Shown here one piece after another: positions 59,931 through 64,000 of a DNA stretch of 64,000 nt (the first letter of the stretch is position 1; each line of letters starts with the position of its first letter). The position numbers were made by a program, and so were the translations under genes. The stretch spans positions 80,489,436 through 80,553,435 of the forward strand of contig OW388291.1 in assembly GCA_936450465.1 (NCBI GenBank), written 5' to 3'. The stretch comes from Gibbula magus (taxonomy: Eukaryota > Mollusca > Gastropoda > Trochida > Trochidae). The notes under the pieces are model-generated. The model worked only from the letters and a program-made list of their open reading frames with translations. It was not told the origin of the DNA and did not search any database.

Positions 59931-61815
59931 TGGTATGCCATACAGTATAGACGATGGAAGGCGATTGGCTAAACATGATCACAGACAAGCGATATTTCCC
60001 GTGGAACACAGTTTTGGATAAGATACAAAGAACTGTACGGTTAGAAAATACCAACACCTAAATATCTTGTTCAATGGCTACTGTGGAAGTTTGTTTCTAA
60101 GTGTAACGTTTATGTTGTAAACATACATAAACTCTCTACCTACAATGTACAGTGTTTAGTTCCTAAACAGCCTATACGATGTATTTTCCAAGGTTCCAGC
60201 TCCTTCGTCAAGAACTAACAGAATAATCAGGAATAAATCTGCCCGACTGGCTCCTGATACGAACCAAAGAAGTTGTACGATATACGTCTTTGGAACCACC
60301 GAAGATATGTTTCCGTTCCGGGCTGCCACGTCTGTCCATGAGAACCGTTTACAAAGGAGGAGATTTACTCGGCGCTTCACGGCTGTTTTAAACGAGGGCA
60401 GAGATTTATGGGCGCTTGCTCGATTGTTTCAGCAAGTCCTCCCATTGACCACTGCACGTGTTGTTGTGACACCAGAAGACGACCGACTCTTCACTCGGCA
60501 TACTTGTGTTGAAGATACAGCCCCTCCGCAACGCTATGTGTCTCAGCGAGATGGGTCTTACCGTAGTAGGTGCAGGCTAACAATTGAGATTTGATATACA
60601 GTCGTCAACTTACAGTTTCTTACTTCATTAAGCGCTGGCCCTGTATCATATCTTCTGTTTACTTTCTTCGTTTTGCATTCTGTTTATTCATAAATTTAGA
60701 CTTTTTGAAACATCATACAGAAAGTAAAAGAATTTGTAGATTTCACATTTCCTCTTCATGATTTTACAGAACGGTTCCTTATTAACACGATCCATTACAT
60801 CAAAAACCTTGAAAACTTTCGGAAGAGTCAATACAAAAATTCAAAATGTCTCATGGGAATTTACCGTACTGTTAGTTTGGAAAGCTAAATCATGCTATGT
60901 CTACCTTCCCGCCATATATACTTATCATTAGTAGTTACACGTACATATATTCATGCAAACGTATTTTCTACACCAATTAAAGATACACAACTGTCCTAAA
61001 TGTTAAAACGACAGACTCCACGCTTCATTTTCAGAAATGATTACTCAACATATCCGACCGATACACACATATTCTACCCATATTCATTCTGATATTTCAT
61101 AATTGAAACTACCTTGTGTTTAAATATATATATTCCATACTAGAGGATACAAGTACAACAGGATCTGTACTACACAAGGAAGTACCTGGTCCTCTAGCCA
61201 AGTTGATGATGCGTACATGTCTTGTGATTGGTCACTTCACCAACAGCAACAACTTACAATCGCCCTGATTGGTAATTCACCTCGACCCAATTTCTATGAA
61301 CCTATTGAAATATATTAACACATGTTTTTAAAACTGGTTTAATTATGTAAACTTCCCGAATTTAAGAAATTCGAATTTCGAAATGTCAAAATACATTGAA
61401 CGAAAAATTAAACAAAATCGCAAGGAATGCATTGGATGATTCACATGTCATGGACTAGACAGTTTATAATATTCCCATTAAACCCTACACTTACTTTCTG
61501 TATACATGTATGCTGAAGCGAGCTGACTGCAGACAGTAACCTATGTAACACGTGTGACTACGGTATAATGGGCCGCGCTCGGGGTAATTATAGAAGACAC
61601 GTTATAGTCGTATTAGCATAGAGACCAGTCTTTCATGTGTCGGAAGTCAAACGGTAGATGGGTGTTAATGACAGATAGCGAACGAGTGTCGCTGCAGGTG
61701 TGGGCTGTGTCATACTCAGCATTGTGAACTGGTAGCACTGGCTGGGGTCACAGCAATATGTGCCTCAACACTGAGCAGCCACTGTGATGCAGAGGAGGTG
61801 GATAAAGATACCATC

Positions 61816-61816
<1 letters not shown>
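59931..61816. other. Spacer without a supported gene
   Basis: The 95-codon frame at 60307-60594 (begins MFPFRAATSVHENRLQRRRF) is the longest. It is Arg-rich without a motif, and its complement is partly open too, so I do not call it. No repeats seen. Confidence 0.4.

Positions 61817-61862
<46 letters not shown>
61817..61862. repeat. 46-base poly-C tract
   Basis: Uninterrupted C run. Its length is unreliable in any assembly. The poly-Gly frame on the other strand is not a gene. Confidence 0.95.
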
Positions 61863-62229
61863 ACAATATAAATATGAAACGGTGAAATGTTCAAATGACA
61901 CCAAATAAGGGTATATACTGCTGCCAAATCCCTACTTACATTCATTGAGGAACATCACGCTATTTTCAAAAGAGCATTTAACTTCTAACGATCATGATCA
62001 TGTCCTTATAATTGGTGGTGTTATGTCCAAATATGATATAACGATGAATATGTTAAAGTTGATTTTGAGATCTGAAAGCCATTATCGTCTATAGAAAATA
62101 ACTTCAACAATTATAAAATCCAATAAATTCGACTTTTAAATCAATTTTAAATCCACCGGAACTGCCACAGTAAGTGAAGGTTAGAGATGAGGTACAATAC
62201 ATATTCAACCGTTGCAAGTGGAGTCTGAC

Positions 62230-62656
62230 ATCATCTGAAAATCGTAGATACGACTTCAGGACTCAAGAAAAGACGAAATACATTTTACATTTGATTGTCT
62301 ATATTATACTGAATTAAGAAATAAGCACATACTAGAAAAAAAATTCCTATCAAAGACTAGTGTAATAGGATATATCTCTATCTTGTAAACAAATAATGAG
62401 GATGTTGTATTGAAATTATCTCTGTTTATAAAACATGGAATGGAACTAAGACGCAACTTATTAAATGGAAATTAGTGACTTATGGATTGTTTGTTCATGT
62501 GTATCTGGCATACTGCCAAATGAATGTAATTTTATACGAATTTCACTGTGACAAATTACTTTTATTTCCAATTCTGTTTAACTGTGTATTGTATACATAA
62601 CATTGTTTATATGCCAGAAGCATTATGTACAAATAAACTATCTTTGACTTTGACAT
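62230..62656 (+). pseudogene. 3' end of a LINE (ORF2 C-terminus)
   Basis: The frame reads SRKDEIHFTFDCLYYTELRN then KHILEKKFLSKTSVIGYISI, a stop, then NNEDVVLKLSLFIKHGMELR. This matches the E-x-H-F-x-x-x-C…Y-x-x-L-R-x-K block seen in the large LINE ORF at 15.0-17.2 kb (EDELHFMLLCPIYNELRRKY). AATAAA at about 62634 and two TTTGAC units end it. It is 5'-truncated to the last roughly 430 bp. Confidence 0.75.
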
Positions 62657-62969
62657 ATTTTACACGAAAGTTCCTTATTCCTTATTCAAAATTTGAAGTT
62701 AGCAATTTTTAACAGTTCGTTATTCCTTATGCTAACTTCACAGGCCCACGAAAGTTCAAAATTTGCTTATGAGAAATGAATTTCGTGCACAATGGCATTA
62801 AGTTGAAACGTTTGCAAGAACATCATCATCTTCCTCCACGTGTTTGTTTGAGGAGCAATTATCAAAGACATATTGACTGACCAATAATTCGGTTGAGTAC
62901 AGAGAAGTGTTTACTGTAGCTGTAAAAAAGGGTTTACATATTTTATAATATTATGTTATTGATTAAGGT

Positions 62970-63057
62970 TTTCCGTATTGGCCTAGTTACAGGTCCGAGA
63001 TCCGTTGTATTATACAATACAACGGACCGATGACCTGTAACTCGGCCAATACGGAAA
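62970..63057. repeat. 88-bp hairpin
   Basis: Left arm 62970-63013 and right arm 63014-63057 are inverted copies pairing at about 37 of 44 positions (tttccgtattggcc outer, tccgttgtatt inner). There is no loop, so it is nearly a perfect palindrome. Confidence 0.85.
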
Positions 63058-63246
63058 TACTAAAGTAATGACAATTTTATTAATTGACCTCTTTTCATTC
63101 TATTTGCACAACACTAAACATCACATTTATATTGAAATGATAATTATAATCAAGATTGGTGAACAGATATCATAGGTCAAAGTTCTGAAGCGATAGCTTC
63201 GGGCATTCACCAAATGTGCGACTGCGTATGCTCAGATTCATATTAA

Positions 63247-63332
63247 CCCAGTTTCTCTCGTATTGGCCCAGTTTCTCTCGTATTGGCCCAGTTTGTCTCG
63301 TATTGGCCCAGTTTGTCCGTATTGGCCAAGTT
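63247..63332. repeat. 20-bp tandem repeat, four copies
   Basis: Units cccagtttctctcgtattgg at 63247, 63267, 63287 and 63307 (the last is one base short). The core gtattggcc(c/a)agtt is also the outer arm of the hairpin 190 bp upstream. Confidence 0.9.
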
Positions 63333-63634
63333 GTCGAATCATATGGTCTAGGCCGTAAATACCGTATGCGTGCAATAACATTGATAGTTAATTAAAATTA
63401 TGAATTGAGACCATAACATGGATTACTATATGAGCAGATTATGAATAAGAAGTGCATTGCTTAGGATAAACATTTCCTACAACGGTATTTCCAACCAGGT
63501 GGGAACAGGGGATACGATAGTTGGGTGGTAAAATGGTATGTGATCATTTCCTTGAATGGCATATTAAACGAATATTATCGATGAAACTTTCTGTATTCCG
63601 ACAATGAGTCGGTTCATTCAGGCAATAGGACGAT

Positions 63635-64000
63635 GATGAATACATTATCTATCAGGTAAAGGTACAGTTAATATGATATGGGAGAGGGGATGAATACATT
63701 ATCTATCAGGTATAGGTAGAGTTAATATGATATGGGAGAGGAGATGAATACATTATTTATCAGGTTTATGGTACAGTTAATATGATATGGGAGAGGAGAT
63801 GAATACATTATTTATCAGGTATAGGTACAGTTAATATGATATTGGAGAGGAGATGAATACATTATCTATCAGGTATAGGTACAGTTAATATGATATGGGA
63901 GACTAGATGAATACATTATCTATCAGGTATAGGTGCAGTTAATATGATATGGGAGAGGAGATGAATACATTATCTATCAGGTATAGGTACAGTTAATATG
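63635..64000. repeat. 54-bp minisatellite reaching the window edge
   Basis: Units begin gatgaatacattatctatca at 63635, 63689, 63743, 63798, 63852, 63906 and 63960, a period of 54 bp with one unit of 55. Copies are about 95% alike. The array continues beyond the window. Each unit contains 'agttaatatgatatgggaga'. Confidence 0.95.

Noticed and set aside
60307..60594. 95-codon Arg-rich plus-strand frame
   Set aside because: No motif, no splice context, and the minus strand is also open over part of it; best explained by local GC.
61716..61904. Poly-Gly frame
   Set aside because: Translation of the 46-base C tract on the minus strand.
1..64000. tRNA or rRNA genes
   Set aside because: I looked for the B-box (GGTTCGANNCC) with a matching cloverleaf and for conserved rRNA strings and found none that held up.

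Overview
The window looks like AT-rich nuclear DNA from a mollusc, most likely a vetigastropod such as an abalone (Haliotis). The pointer is the GTGA-run plus ACGCC…CAGCAATATT repeat near 36.0 kb, which I recognise from abalone sequences. Truncated non-LTR retrotransposons, long minisatellites, small inverted-repeat elements and a gaccttg-rich repeat of molluscan type agree with this. There is no prokaryotic gene organisation, and I found no rRNA, tRNA or CRISPR array. Gene density is very low and most short open frames are chance.

Left half (1 to about 31.6 kb): a decayed tandem array of multi-kilobase units. The same sequence blocks recur in the same order 3 to 6 times (anchors near 0.1, 3.4, 13.9, 19.2 and 27.3 kb; 9.0, 17.7 and 24.0 kb; 5.6, 10.6, 22.5 and 29.1 kb; 11.6 to 13.0 against 30.2 to 31.5 kb). 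Different units were later interrupted by different insertions: a LINE at 6.2-8.0 kb, a LINE with a nearly complete reverse-transcriptase ORF at 14.9-17.5 kb (minus strand), an L1/Tx1-like LINE fragment at 24.6-26.1 kb, and an inserted module at 20.56-21.99 kb. A CR1/L2-like fragment with an internal duplication lies inside two units.

The most unusual object is that 20.56-21.99 kb module. It is a 1.29-kb element with perfect 22-bp terminal inverted repeats, directly abutted by a 144-bp hairpin. Inside, on the minus strand, is a compact three-exon reading frame (52+138+104 nt, all joins phase 1, consensus splice sites, TATA box 36 bp before the ATG) for a 97-residue basic, cysteine-rich protein that I do not recognise. 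Comparison with a neighbouring array unit, which lacks all of it, shows that it was inserted.

Right half (31.6-64 kb): mostly unique DNA. A second small split gene is proposed at 31.8-32.45 kb (minus strand), with a possible alternative upstream exon at 32.7 kb. Other content is two degenerate LINE 3' ends (33.4-33.7 and 62.2-62.7 kb), minisatellites (31 bp at 36.7 kb, about 155 bp at 37.5 kb, about 40 bp at 53.3 kb, 54 bp at 63.6 kb to the window edge), a 173-bp tandem duplication at 42 kb beside a possible exon, hairpin repeats, and G or C homopolymer tracts. All gene models come from reading splice signals by eye and have no transcript support.
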